Source: Amoebophrya sp. AT5.2 (Eukaryota > Sar > Dinophyceae > Syndiniales > Amoebophryaceae). Taken from it: a stretch of DNA of 34,119 nt. The notes under the pieces are model-generated. The model did no database searches, was not told where the DNA came from, and worked only from the letters and a program-made list of their open reading frames with translations. Shown piece by piece: positions 18,399 to 29,200 of the stretch. The position numbers and the translations under genes are program-made. The stretch is from NCBI GenBank assembly GCA_005223375.1, contig RXOD01003967.1, positions 1 to 34,119 on the forward strand. Reading direction: 5' to 3'. Within the stretch, counting starts at the first letter, position 1, and each line of letters starts with the position of its first letter.

Positions 18399-20747
18399 AT
18401 GTTGAGGTTTGCCTCCCGGTCGTCCAGTTCAAGCCATGGTGCTGGAGCACGGACTTTCTGGTTTCGGGCAGCTATGGGTGTCTGGATGTCGGTATTTGTG
18501 CGACAGACCATGGTGGTGGCACCCGTGACTGCAGAACCAGAAGACAGCAGGGCGGCCACTGCACCATCTAAACCGCCGACCGTTGTACCGGGGGAAGCCG
18601 ACGATTTTGTGTTTGCGCTCTCTTCGCAGGCTGGGCGGGCAGCCGAGGTCGACGCTGCCGAGCGCGTACGGATCGCGATTCCGCCTTCAGCGAATGTCGT
18701 TGCCACTCACGACTACGCCAACTTCCGGGAATCGCATGGCACGCACACGTTCCTGCCCTGGTTGTCGCGACTGCTTACCGAGTTTCCCGCCGCAAAATGG
18801 TTCGTCTTCCTCGACCCGCTCAGCCTCTTCACATCTGGGGCTGCTTCCGCAGTGGCGACGTCCGTCCACGGCACCAAAGGGAAGAGTATCGGGACCACAC
18901 CCGCGGCTGCGCGGCAGCTTCAAACGACGGGAAGAAAAACGCTCCGCGTCAGCTTTGCGAAGATGGTCAAGGCGTGCCGTGCTACAACTCCGGGCAGCGT
19001 CAGATCAAACTCAAATAAGAAAGCGCGTTCCAGCACGTCCTCCAGGCCGAGTAGAAAGATGGTTTTCCTTGCCGAGAAGATGATAACCGACGCAGGCGAG
19101 TTGCGGATCATCCACCACTACAACCGGGACGCGATAAGCTACCCGTCGAATGGGAATTTCGCCGTGAACCGAGCGCTGGCCGAAAACCTGCTGAGGTACG
19201 TAGACACTAAAATGTCGGGAAAACTGAACGGCCAGGACTTTGTCATAGACCCGCTCTTCGAGCTCGCGAAGCAAGTGAAGAAAATGGAGGACGATGTGCT
19301 CTTCATGCGCGGTCTAATGTCAACATCCTCGGGAAGAGAGAGTACGGCTGGGAAGTCCACCGCAGACCAGGTCAAGGAAGAGCCTTGGCCAATAGTCGTG
19401 CAGAATTTCGGAAGTGACGTTTTCCAGACCTTACCATCGATGACGATGAATACGGCGGAAGAGGATGAAGCTAACGGAGATCGGAACTCGAAGAAACCCG
19501 CAATACCAAATAGAGCAGGCCTGCCCGTTACTGCAGTCGCAACTGAGTTTCTGCGCGACTTGAGTGACGCGAATATCGTTTTGGCCGTGAAAACGACCGG
19601 AAAATTGATGCTGGAACGCGTGCGCGACGTTTTTCGAACAACCCTGCGGTTTCCCGCAGAGTGGGTGCGGCGCACGAAAAGCTTTCAAATCGTGTACATG
19701 CTGGATGCCGATACAGCGCGAGATGCTGCGCAGAAAGCAGCCATAGACAGGATGATGAAGCACACGGAGGGCACTGATCATATTTTTCCGGATTTTGACG
19801 ACGCCTCTGAACAAGAAGACTTGGATTTCCTCTCTCTCGATTGGGTACAGGAGTCCGCAGTTTACCTACCCATCAACAACACAAAGCGCGGACACTGCGG
19901 AAAAATGAGCGCGATTTTGAACTACGACGGGTACGCAGAATCGCCAGATTTCCTGGTTGTTTCAGACGACGACACGTTCTGGAACGTACCGGCGCTGCAG
20001 GACGTGCTTCGTGAGTTTCGTCATGGTGGAACTGTTCGATCTACTGCCAGCAGCGGTAGCAGTGGTAGTAGTACTGCTGCTTCTGCTGGGACTAGTGAGA
20101 CAACAGAGACGAGACGCGACGCCGCTCTCTACCTTGGGGAACGATACGGCTACGGCGTCGCTGCGCAGCGGCACACCAGCGGAAGAAACGCGCGCCGAAC
20201 GAGTGCTGGTAGTTCATCTTCTCCTCTCGTCGGCTACGACTACATCACGACTGGCGGCGGTATGGTCTTGAACCGAGAGGCGCTGCAGCTCTTCCGGGAG
20301 GCTGGGTTTGTTTGCCACAAGGAGGATACGCCGGACGACATGACGCTCGGCATGTGGTTCCGAGACCTGCAAGTACGCGCGACGCACCACGCCGGGTTTC
20401 ACCAGCGGAGGCCAGAGGACTATCCGACGGAGTACCTTTACCCGCCGTGGTCCTCGTCGCCGACTACTTCACCTCTAAGCCCGAAGAAGAACGAGGACTC
20501 CAATTTTGCAGCAGTGGAGCCTGTGTCGTTTCACAACGTTTTCTCGCAAACGATGGATCCGCTGGCGGAGATCTACTACCCGTGGTTGATCAGGCGGGAA
20601 CTGCGGGAGAGACTCGAAAAAGTGGAGGTGGACGAACGGAGCGATACTGCTGTGGGCCGGTTGAGCGTGCGGATTCTTGCGAAGCGAGCTTCGAATAAGA
20701 AGGGGAAGCAACCACGTCGCAGACGAGCTGCGGACGAAGAACTGTAA
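18399..20747 (+). CDS. GT31 beta-1,3-glucosyltransferase, B3GLCT-like
   Basis: A 782-residue glycosyltransferase resembling B3GLCT, which adds glucose to O-linked fucose on thrombospondin type 1 repeats in the ER. The N-terminus has a weakly hydrophobic segment (about residues 18-45) fit for a signal peptide or anchor. Two Fringe-like halves can be read: a first domain (about 65-310, DDFVFALSS ... WFVFLDPLSLF ... SNGNFAVNR) and the catalytic one (about 385-725) with the DxD motif in VVSDDDTFW (near 521), YDYITTGGGMVLNREA, KEDTPDDMTLGMW and FHQRRPEDYPTEYL, then PVSFHNV. The last four residues are DEEL, a KDEL-like retention signal; human B3GLCT ends REEL. Length exceeds the human enzyme (about 500) through low-complexity inserts. 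ATG at 18399 follows AAAA and is the first in frame. No intron. Confidence 0.88.
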   Translation: MLRFASRSSSSSHGAGARTFWFRAAMGVWMSVFVRQTMVVAPVTAEPEDSRAATAPSKPPTVVPGEADDFVFALSSQAGRAAEVDAAERVRIAIPPSANVVATHDYANFRESHGTHTFLPWLSRLLTEFPAAKWFVFLDPLSLFTSGAASAVATSVHGTKGKSIGTTPAAARQLQTTGRKTLRVSFAKMVKACRATTPGSVRSNSNKKARSSTSSRPSRKMVFLAEKMITDAGELRIIHHYNRDAISYPSNGNFAVNRALAENLLRYVDTKMSGKLNGQDFVIDPLFELAKQVKKMEDDVLFMRGLMSTSSGRESTAGKSTADQVKEEPWPIVVQNFGSDVFQTLPSMTMNTAEEDEANGDRNSKKPAIPNRAGLPVTAVATEFLRDLSDANIVLAVKTTGKLMLERVRDVFRTTLRFPAEWVRRTKSFQIVYMLDADTARDAAQKAAIDRMMKHTEGTDHIFPDFDDASEQEDLDFLSLDWVQESAVYLPINNTKRGHCGKMSAILNYDGYAESPDFLVVSDDDTFWNVPALQDVLREFRHGGTVRSTASSGSSGSSTAASAGTSETTETRRDAALYLGERYGYGVAAQRHTSGRNARRTSAGSSSSPLVGYDYITTGGGMVLNREALQLFREAGFVCHKEDTPDDMTLGMWFRDLQVRATHHAGFHQRRPEDYPTEYLYPPWSSSPTTSPLSPKKNEDSNFAAVEPVSFHNVFSQTMDPLAEIYYPWLIRRELRERLEKVEVDERSDTAVGRLSVRILAKRASNKKGKQPRRRRAADEEL

Positions 20748-21573
20748 GTACAGAGTATAAAAAAACGAGAATCAACGCCATGTCTATAGCCATAGCGCTA
20801 TGAGCGAACGCGAAGTGCAACTGTAGTACCTGCCGATTTCTTATTGCATCAACCACAACTACCAACAGCAACGACGAACGAAGAAGTGCAATTGAATTTC
20901 AAATTTGAGGCCGCATTCTGCAGAGATTCTCACAGCGGAGTTGTTCATCTACTTCATGCACAGAATTTGCCAAAATCAATTTGATAATTGGAAAATGCTA
21001 AAACCGTCGGTCTGGCTCTGGATTGATTCAGCGATGAAGATGTGGATATGAGAAGAAAAAAATCGGTTTCAAGTCAGCCTGGAGTACAGCACAGGGGACA
21101 GTTTCGGTCGCAGGGGGAATCAGTAAACTTCCGAGCAGAAGTAAAAGCGGCATAGTAGAGAAGATGCGCAGCGTCAGCCTACTCGAGGAGGAGGAGAAAA
21201 CGGGGTGTCGTGTCGGTCTCGGAAGTGAAGGAGGGCCACTTACCCATTCTCCAAAGTCGCGAGAGCGGCATTACCCCCAAACGAAACTGAAACCAATTCT
21301 TCAACAGACCGCGAAATAAAACAAACAGGCTTGAGCGACGATAGAAAAAACGTGATAGGAGGGAGGGCAGCCTCAGAGATTACCAACTAAAAGTAAAATT
21401 GCTACTCCGTCTCCGCTCACTTCTCTAGAACATCCCCATTGACACCAGCGTAGTTGTCGCGAGAGAAAAGACTAAGTTACCACTTACATCACTTGGTAAC
21501 ATCATCACTCAGCGACAACTCAGCATTTCTCTTGATCAAACCAACTTCGCCACCAAATAAAGATAGACGTGCG
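20748..21573. other. Intergenic region
   Basis: No gene is supported in 826 bp. A minus-strand hydrophobic reading frame reaches in from 20871, but it mostly lies antisense to the glycosyltransferase 3' end and is taken as a shadow. A C/T-rich patch (about 21401-21428) precedes the next gene. Confidence 0.45.
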
Positions 21574-22549
21574 ATGTCTTTTCTTGGGGGCCTGGCGGAC
21601 ACGTTCAACACGTTTCTCGGAAGCGGGCGAGCGAACGAAGATGGCACGGACCCAATAATCTCCAGGAGCGATATTGTCAAAGAAGGCTGGCTCGATAAGG
21701 AAAGCCGCAACGTTCGCGACTGGCGACGCAGATACGTCGTCCTCACAAGAGATTGTACTTCAGTTTTTGAGGACTTCGATTTTTTCTGATGAACAACGGA
21801 GAGCTAGACGAGCTAGCGGTGCTCTCGCCCTCAGGACCCTGATGCGTGGATGATTTTGAGCCCACAAAAATGGAATTGAACCTGAACCTCTAGAACGAAC
21901 TGAACAATGACAATCGTACTCGTACCCAGGTTTGGCTACCTTCCGGGCCGGCCCAGCCGAGTTGTATCGATGGAGCGAGGCGACTGAGCTGATCAATTTC
22001 GGGCAGATGATGACGGTACGGTCCGCGGACCATGAAACGCAGCGCGAGAACTCCTTCTGTCTGCAGCGCCAGAAGGACGGCAAGTTCTTTTTCTTCCTGG
22101 CGTCGTCCTCAGCGGAAAAGGAGGCCTGGGTAGGCGCGGTCGGCCGCGCCATGGTGCGAAGGACGGTGATGATAGACGAGGACTTCGCGGCGGGCGATGA
22201 CGACGATTACGGGAGCAGCACATACCCCATCGCGACGGCAGGCTCGCACGGAGCCGCGAGCTACGACGACACAATAGACGACCACTCGTCCGGACTAGAC
22301 ACATCATACGGGCGATTACTGCACGAGGGCGCCGGGGGCGGCGCAAGCGGCGGCGCATTGTTTGACCCCGGCGCGGGGATGCAGCATGGAATGCCGCTGC
22401 TGCAGCCACCAGGTGGAATCGGAAATGGCCAGCACCATCTGCAGCACCCGTCTTTCGCCGGCGCGCAGCATCAGCACCACCAAGCTTTCGGCGCAGCGCA
22501 AGCCCAAGCGGCATACAACTGCCAAGCAGCTGCATTGCCCGATATTTAG
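21574..22549 (+). CDS. PH-domain protein with Gly/Gln/His-rich tail
   Basis: Two exons, 21574-21754 and 21930-22549, encode 266 residues. The ATG at 21574 starts MSFLGGLADTFNTFL. A pleckstrin-homology domain spans about residues 35-145: KEGWLDKESRNVRDWRRRYVVLT forms the first strands, with basic residues suited to phosphoinositide binding; the domain continues across the intron and closes with the C-terminal helix EKEAWVGAVGRAM, which holds the family's conserved Trp. After it come an acidic patch (DEDFAAGDDDDYG) and a low-complexity tail rich in Gly, His, Gln and Ala. It probably acts as a membrane-recruited adaptor. The next gene, 680 bp downstream on the same strand, starts with a SAM domain, so a single longer gene joined by an unseen intron before the stop cannot be wholly excluded. 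Confidence 0.85.
21755..21929 (+). other. Intron, GT-AG, phase 1
   Basis: The donor GTACTTCAG follows GAT T and the acceptor GTACCCAG precedes GT TTG; T plus GT makes Cys and the PH-domain strand reads RDCLATFRAG. The 175-bp intron contains stops in the exon frame. No clear terminal inverted repeats or target duplication are visible, unlike the element at 1272. Confidence 0.9.
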
Positions 22550-22897
22550 GTGTGGCGGCTCCTGATCGTCTGTAACCGCATGATGACAGCGAATCAGATT
22601 CAGCGCCGATCCTGAATATTCAGCGTTCATCACGACCAAAGACAAGCACAAACGCGCTTTGCATGAGGGAAAAAACTCAAACCCATTTTTTGCGGCGATG
22701 ACTACAATGAAGATGAACAGAACTAGTCCTCGCTTCGCAGAAGCGACCACTCCCTCGTAAAATCCATTTGCATGCGTAATGCCGAGCGCTGTGCCGGAAC
22801 CGAAAATCAGGCCGGATACCAGGGAAAATAAATATAGCGGAAACGTGTTCCACCTCCATCTCTCGACGAAACGAAGAGACATCCACGACATCATCAA
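22316..22897 (-). CDS. Possible small membrane protein, antisense candidate
   Basis: A 193-codon minus-strand frame starts MMMSWMSLRFVERWRWN. Its first 80 residues lie in intergenic sequence and have two membrane-like segments: a Gly-rich one (PLYLFSLVSGLIFGSGTALG) and GLVLFIFIVVIAA, separated by a short basic loop. The remainder overlaps the 3' end of the PH-domain gene on the other strand and looks like shadow, so a real gene would need to end or splice near 22690. The Gly spacing is a little like that of MICOS10-type proteins, but this is speculation. It would be the only minus-strand gene in the window. Confidence 0.25.
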   Translation of the reverse strand: MMMSWMSLRFVERWRWNTFPLYLFSLVSGLIFGSGTALGITHANGFYEGVVASAKRGLVLFIFIVVIAAKNGFEFFPSCKARLCLSLVVMNAEYSGSALNLIRCHHAVTDDQEPPHLNIGQCSCLAVVCRLGLRCAESLVVLMLRAGERRVLQMVLAISDSTWWLQQRHSMLHPRAGVKQCAAACAAPGALVQ

Positions 22898-23230
22898 GAC
22901 AATGCACGTATAGCTATAGCATGAAAAACAAAAATGATAACAAAACTATGCTTGCAATTGCATCTTGTGCAGCTGCCGATTGATAGCTGTGTAGTGTGCA
23001 TGAGCATGAGCACGAGCTTGATCAGCAGCAGGGGCCCTCCAGATTAGGATTACGCACCTGAGAGGAATGCAGGCACCGAGAAAAAGGAAGTAGAGCCCTG
23101 ACATTGACAGTGACAGCTACTATACTAGTAGATTGATCTTCAGTCGTGCCCTCGACATCCCCCCCGACTGCCACGCCCACGAAAAATCGTAAGGGAGTGT
23201 GGATTCATACCGGCAGCGCGGACGAGCACG
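22550..23230. other. Intergenic region
   Basis: Apart from the minus-strand candidate starting at 22897, no gene is seen. The frame leading into the SAM domain is open upstream of its ATG to 23132, with an AG at 23142-23143 (CTTCAG) that could be a cis or trans acceptor, so a further 5' exon of the next gene may exist here. Confidence 0.4.
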
Positions 23231-26200
23231 ATGTCGATGGGGATTTCCTCTTGGAGCTGCGAGGTACTGGCCGCGTGGCTGCGGTCGAACGGAAAGTGGC
23301 AGGAGGCGGAACTCCTGCGGGGGGCAGACATCAACGGAAGCCATTTGGTGAGCATGCCTGACGAGGAGTTTGCGGAGATGGTAAAGGAAGTCTTTCCGCC
23401 TGAGTTGCGCACGTTCGGGAAGCGGAAAGACCTCAAGAACCTGATAGCGAAGGCGCGCGCAGAAGAACAGGGAGCAGAGGTTCGCGGAAGCGGCGCGACG
23501 GCGGCGATGCATGCCAATGCAAATGCTAGTAATCCGAATGCAGCTCCTGCGGCCAGCGTCCTGCATACGCCCGCGATGGTCATGCCCCTCGGCGCTTTGC
23601 AGCCGCAGCACTTTCAGGCACAACAAGCTGAAGTCCGTCTGCAGCAGCATCTTCTATGTAGTTCTTTTCTTTTGGCGTTTCTTTGCTCTTTGTCTTTCGG
23701 TAGAAACAAAAGAATCCGTGACTGAAGACAGTTGATCTGGTTTGATTGATGCCAGTGCTGGTGATGGCAGTTCGATCCTGTCGTAGTTGCAGACGTGAAC
23801 GCTCTAGCCCCTCCGCTCCTGACTGATCATACCCTAGTTCGCTTACGTTGATTTCTGGTTCTGGGCTAGATTGGTTTTTGCGCTCTGAGGACGACCAACG
23901 ACCACGACGAAATAATCCGAAAACTTTTATTTGTTCTGCGCAGATGCTACGCCAGCACCGGCGCCGGTCGTGCCAGCCCCAGCGAGGAGCTCACAAATCG
24001 ATGCTCCGACGGTGGCAAACGCTCCGTGCGAGCCGTCTTTCGAGGACAGCCTTCCGCCACGAGTTCCTGTTTCCGAGAAGCCACTCCGTAAGCAGCAGAA
24101 AGGGGTACTGGAACTTGCCGCGGCGGTCAACGAGGATCGGGAGAAGACGTCAATAATGTCGGGCGACACGATGATGTCGACGCCGGTGGCGGCTGGTGGA
24201 AACAGTTCTCGGCCGCGCGGTCCTCCGCTGCGGGCTGATACAGCAGCAGCGAGTACGGCCTACTTGTACGAGAGTCCGTTCGCGCCAAACCTGCGCAACA
24301 CGGTGAAGCCGCCGGATTTATCGGTAGGAGAGCCGACGCAGTCTTCCTCTTCGTCTTCTTCATCTTCGTCACGTGCTGTGGGAGCGGTACGAACGAAGGC
24401 CAGCAAAGCGGGCACAAACAACACGACGAAGCAAGCATGTGCAGGGACCTCGAGCACCGCGGAAGCGCAGAAGTCGACGAAAGCACATCGGCAGGACGCA
24501 GATGTTGAGAAGGCTTTGGAGCTTGAGCGAGAGGACGAGGACAAGAAAGTGCTCAATCTCTGCGGGCTTGTGACCGGTACTACAGCGGAGCAGGCTCGGG
24601 AGGCCTTGCGCCGGATGGGGGGAGTCATCGACGACGCAGCGTTGCTGCTGCTGGATGCGCAGCCACAAAGGCAGACAAGCTCAGCATCTGCCTCGGCGAC
24701 GGTTGTGGGAATCATGGAGAAGAAGCTCAAGAAAGCGAAGAAAAGTAAGAAAGAAGTAGATTCAGATTGCGGATACGAACAAGATGTGCCGTCAGCAGCG
24801 CCGACGCCGGGCCGAACGACGAAGACCAAGAGTAAGAAGAATGCGTCCTCAGAAGCTTCCTCTTCTTCTTCGAAGGCTGTCGAGCTGCGTTTGAATTCTC
24901 CGGATACGAGCACGGGCCTCGAAGGAGATGCACTCTCGACGCGGGCCGCGAACCTTTACTCGCAAGCCGCCACCCAGATTGATGGTCAGACAACAAGCAT
25001 CGCGAGGCAAGTAGCAGCGCGTAACGCGGCGCAGGCAGCGGAGGCCGCGGCCGCCCTTCAGGCTCAGCAACAAGCCTCCCAAAATAATCAAAACTCGCTT
25101 CAATTGCCCATCGGCTCTCCGACACCGAGCGCAAGTCAGATGCGCGACCAGTCGGCTGGGGTTACGCAGCCAGGCGCCTCGCTTAACCCGCAACATGCGT
25201 TCTACCACCCCGCAGGAACGGCACCGGTGCAAATTCAAAGTCATTATCAACATCATTTCGGGAAAGAGCAGTATCAACACCAGCATCAGGAGCTGCAGCT
25301 GGCTTACCCCTATCACGAAGCACCGCACGCGCACAAGAGCCCGTCTTTCGACCCTGCGGCTGCTGCTGCGTCTTCGTATCCTAGCACGTATCATGAGCGG
25401 CTGCTGCTGCGTCTGAGCACTACTTACGAGCACCAGCAGGCCTTCTATGAGCAGCAGATGCAACATATGCGAGCCACCCAGAGTAACTGGATATGCGAGC
25501 AATCCAGAGTTCTACCTCCAAGCGATCCATATGAACGACTTGCAGCGGAATATGCAGGAGCAGGAAGTTACAGCCAGCACTTCTACGCTGGCCACAATCC
25601 AGATGCGGTGGCTGGGCAGTGCTATCTGCCTTCGTCTGCTCATGAACAAGTGCAAGAGGTGATGCACGACGCGTACTATGGGAGCGGTCAGGAACAGCAA
25701 CACGCTCTAGCAACTAGTACTGCGACCCCGGCGGGAGTGGGAGAGGGCGCCTCTACGGAGCTCCCTGTCTCCAGCTCTGGTGCTGAAGAAGACAAAGACG
25801 GCGCGACAGCGGCGTGGCCTCCGACATCCTCGTCGGTCCATGACAGCTTCAGCAAGCTGCAGAAGCACGACGTGGAACCCGCTGCAGCAGTTGAAGAATT
25901 GCCAGCGCCAGAAAACGGTGGACATGAAAAGCCGGAACCGGAGGCATCCTCTTGTTTTACTTCGTCGTCTGTACCTGCTGTAGCTCTGAATGGTAATAGA
26001 ACTAGTTCTCCTGCACCTGCGCCTGACCCTGAGCCAGCGAAAACTACTGTCTCTAGTGCTGCTGCAGATCTTCGTTCGGAACCGAGCGCCAGGCCTACCG
26101 CTACTGCCATGAAGTCGACGGCAGCCGCTGCTTCGAAAGCGACGCTGGCGCAAAGAAAAAAATCAAAGGAAATCCTCCGCGAGCAGGAAACAGCTGCCGG

Positions 26201-29200
26201 GACGAGAGCAGCTGGTGACAGCAACCCCAACCGTCAACGAGGCGAAGGCACAGAAACAGACGCACCCGGCTCTAGCACGACAGGAACAGGTCCGGGGCCA
26301 AGGCCAACTACTTCTTCGACTTCACTGACCACGACTGCGTCTTCGAAGGAATCCAGCCCGGAGGTCGCAGAGGACCAGACCGCTCCGGTCGGTTTCAAGG
26401 AGCACAAGCGCCAGGTACAGCGACAAGAGGCACGGGCGGAAGCAGCAAAAGCAGCTTTGGCAGAGGAAGCAGCGGAGGAGGGCGAGTGGCCCTGCTTCGA
26501 AGACCGCAAAACGGCGGTAGACAAGATCCGCAGCTCCCAAAGCTATGTTCGCTACGTTGCTGCAGTGCCACGAAGGGAGCGCTTGCCGCGAGGGTCTCCG
26601 TCGACTCCATCTTGCCACCGCAAACACCGGAAGCGGTTTAACGAGGACCGAGAAAACTTCTGGGAGTTTCTTACGGAACACTACCCACCTGTTAAAATTG
26701 ACGAGTATGTCGGCGGCATTGGCTTGCGAGATGCAGAAGACCCTCCTTGCGAAAGTCAAGCTGCAGCTGGAAAACTACGCGGACGTGAAGAATTGCGGGT
26801 GTTGCATCTTGGCGCTAGCCCGGCAGTGCGCTTTGGCGCAGCTACAAGTTCGTCTTCGTCCGCTGCCAGTGCATCTTCCCAGGCTGTTCTTCCGCTCGGC
26901 GCACTCGATTTGGAGACCGAGAGGGCAGAAATTTTCGAAGTCGTTCGTCGCGCAAATGGCAAGCTCACTAGCATCAATCGCCCGGGCGCCGGCACTGGAG
27001 AAGCGTCTTTAGCATTGTCGTCACCTTGTTCGCTGGACCCGTTCCAGCTTGCGTTCGCCCCCTTGACCAAGGCAAACCTAACGCGTTGCATCGAAGGCGA
27101 CAGTGTAGTTGCCGATATCGTCATCATCTGCTGTCACGCAACGACGGACGGGGCGCTGCTTCTTGAAGGGAACGACGGCTACCTCCACCCAGCAGTTCCC
27201 TTTGCTGTGGAAAGGGAGCTCGCGCGGCTTCCACCGTCCGCTCGCCGAGCCGAAGCGCAGGGGCAGGGTCACCAGCCACGGCTTTTGATACTGCCAGTGT
27301 GCCACGCGCGAATGCTAGGCGAGTACTTTCTCACTTTCTTCGATTTCGTCCTCACCGTGGAGACGGGAAGCGTGACCGACACCGCCGCGCAGCTTTTTAC
27401 AAGCAGGTTTCTCATGGAGGTGCTGGCTTGCGGCTCAGTGGCGGGAGCGGGCGGCGACAAGAAGAAGTCTGGATCTGCAGGAGTCACTGGAGCGCACGAC
27501 CCTCCGACGGTGTTGCGAGCCTTCGTGAAGGCAGTCGCGTACCTGGAGCTGACGGGGCTTGAAAAGGAAGCAAGTAAAATGGTACTCCTGAGCCGCGATG
27601 GTGCGGATCCAGAAAACGGACCGATTCACGTCATCGACAACCGGAAGATGCGAGCGCTGTCTTCGACGACCTCCGCATCTTCAATGGAAAACTCGCTGAT
27701 GAAGATCTCCGCGGGGCCGTCGCTGGCTGCTTGCTACGGAATGCTGGATGCAGTTCTAATCGGCAGGGCATCCATGGCACCACTACCCGAGTTGGACTCA
27801 GCTGCTCGAGACGCAGCTTCATCTGCCCCTTTCGACATTTTTGAGGGGGTGACTGTAGTGGTCCTTGATCCTGTTGGAGAGGGCAGGGACGAGGACGACA
27901 CCTCAAGAAGAACCTCCGCTCTCGCAGCTACTGGCGCGCGACGTAAGGCAGACCTCGAGTGGGCGGACCAGCAGAGCGCCCACGACGATACGACCAAGCG
28001 GACAGGCGCTCACGACGCCGCGGACAGGCGCGTCGCCGACGAACAAAAGCTGCTGCAAGTGCATTTGTGCGCGACCGCGTTTTCCTCGGAACGGCACGAG
28101 GTCCTCGCCTGGAGGATCGCGCGGACGCTGTTCGTGGACGACATGCGCGGGGTGCATCTCGTGGGGCACTCGAATCTGTACGGGCGAAAGAGCGTGATGC
28201 GGCTGCTGGCAACGAGGCTGAACGGACAGCGGTTACCGTCGGGACAAATCGCAATGGTGAGTTTTGTGCGGTTCGACAACAACTCCTGCGAGGAAGAAGA
28301 GCGGGGCCGAGAGCTTCAACCGCAAGCCGCAGCCACTGCTGCAGCCTCCGGGGGAGATAGCGACGCTGATAAGCAGAAAACGAAGCAGATGAAAAGACCT
28401 GTAGAGGCTGGCACGAAATTGGTTTCCGGTTTCGACCTGGGCGCGTGCAAGTCGTGGAACGATGCGGCGGCAGGGATTCTGAAGCACCTTCGGAAGGCGG
28501 CTCGGGAGGTCGAGCGGAAGCTCAACGAGCAGGAGCATTTTCGATCAACGTCCCCTTTCATCCGTCCGATACTACTTTGTATGATCGAGAATCCAGACAA
28601 GATGATGTCGTGCGCGGCCGCGCCTGACGCCCTGCAACAGATTTTCCGGGAGCAAACCGAGACCAACTTTCATGTCGACACGGATGTGTTCGTGAAGTTT
28701 GTCTTCCTGCCAAGCTGTGCAACCGTCTGCAACCGCCTACCCATGTTCACACGGGTCGAGTTTTCGAGCGCCGCCTCGCTTGGGAGCTCGGGCGGAAACT
28801 ACAGAAACTGCACCTCCACTACAAAGACCAATAACCCGTCACCACAAGAAGAACCTCCTGCACTTTCCCAGGACCCGCTGCACCTCTTGCGAAGTTGCGG
28901 GGCGAGTTTCTCGCGGGAGCCGTTGTTGACGACGCAGGCGGGTGTGCGGCTCCTGAAGCGATTGCTCGGAAGGTCGAGCGCGACACCGCAGGCGCCGCCG
29001 TCCGCTCGGCTGCACGAGATACTATCCCTTCAAGCAGGCGACGCGACTGCGATTTGGATGCTGGAGCAGTTGGGTAAGAAGAGTGAGGCCGGTGTCCTCG
29101 GTCGCGGCTCGCGCGTACCGTACTGCTCGTTTCCGAGCGACGAGGATGCGGACGAAGGTAAAGCAGTGGATTCCTCGTGTTCTGGCGTTAGCTCCACCGC

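Noticed and set aside
23931..23943. TTG start for the giant exon as an independent gene
   Set aside because: A non-ATG start is unlikely in a nuclear gene, and the AG at 23942-23943 joins the SAM exon in frame.
24344..24372. Ser-codon repeat considered as a microsatellite or mobile element border
   Set aside because: It is a simple low-complexity coding run inside the giant exon.
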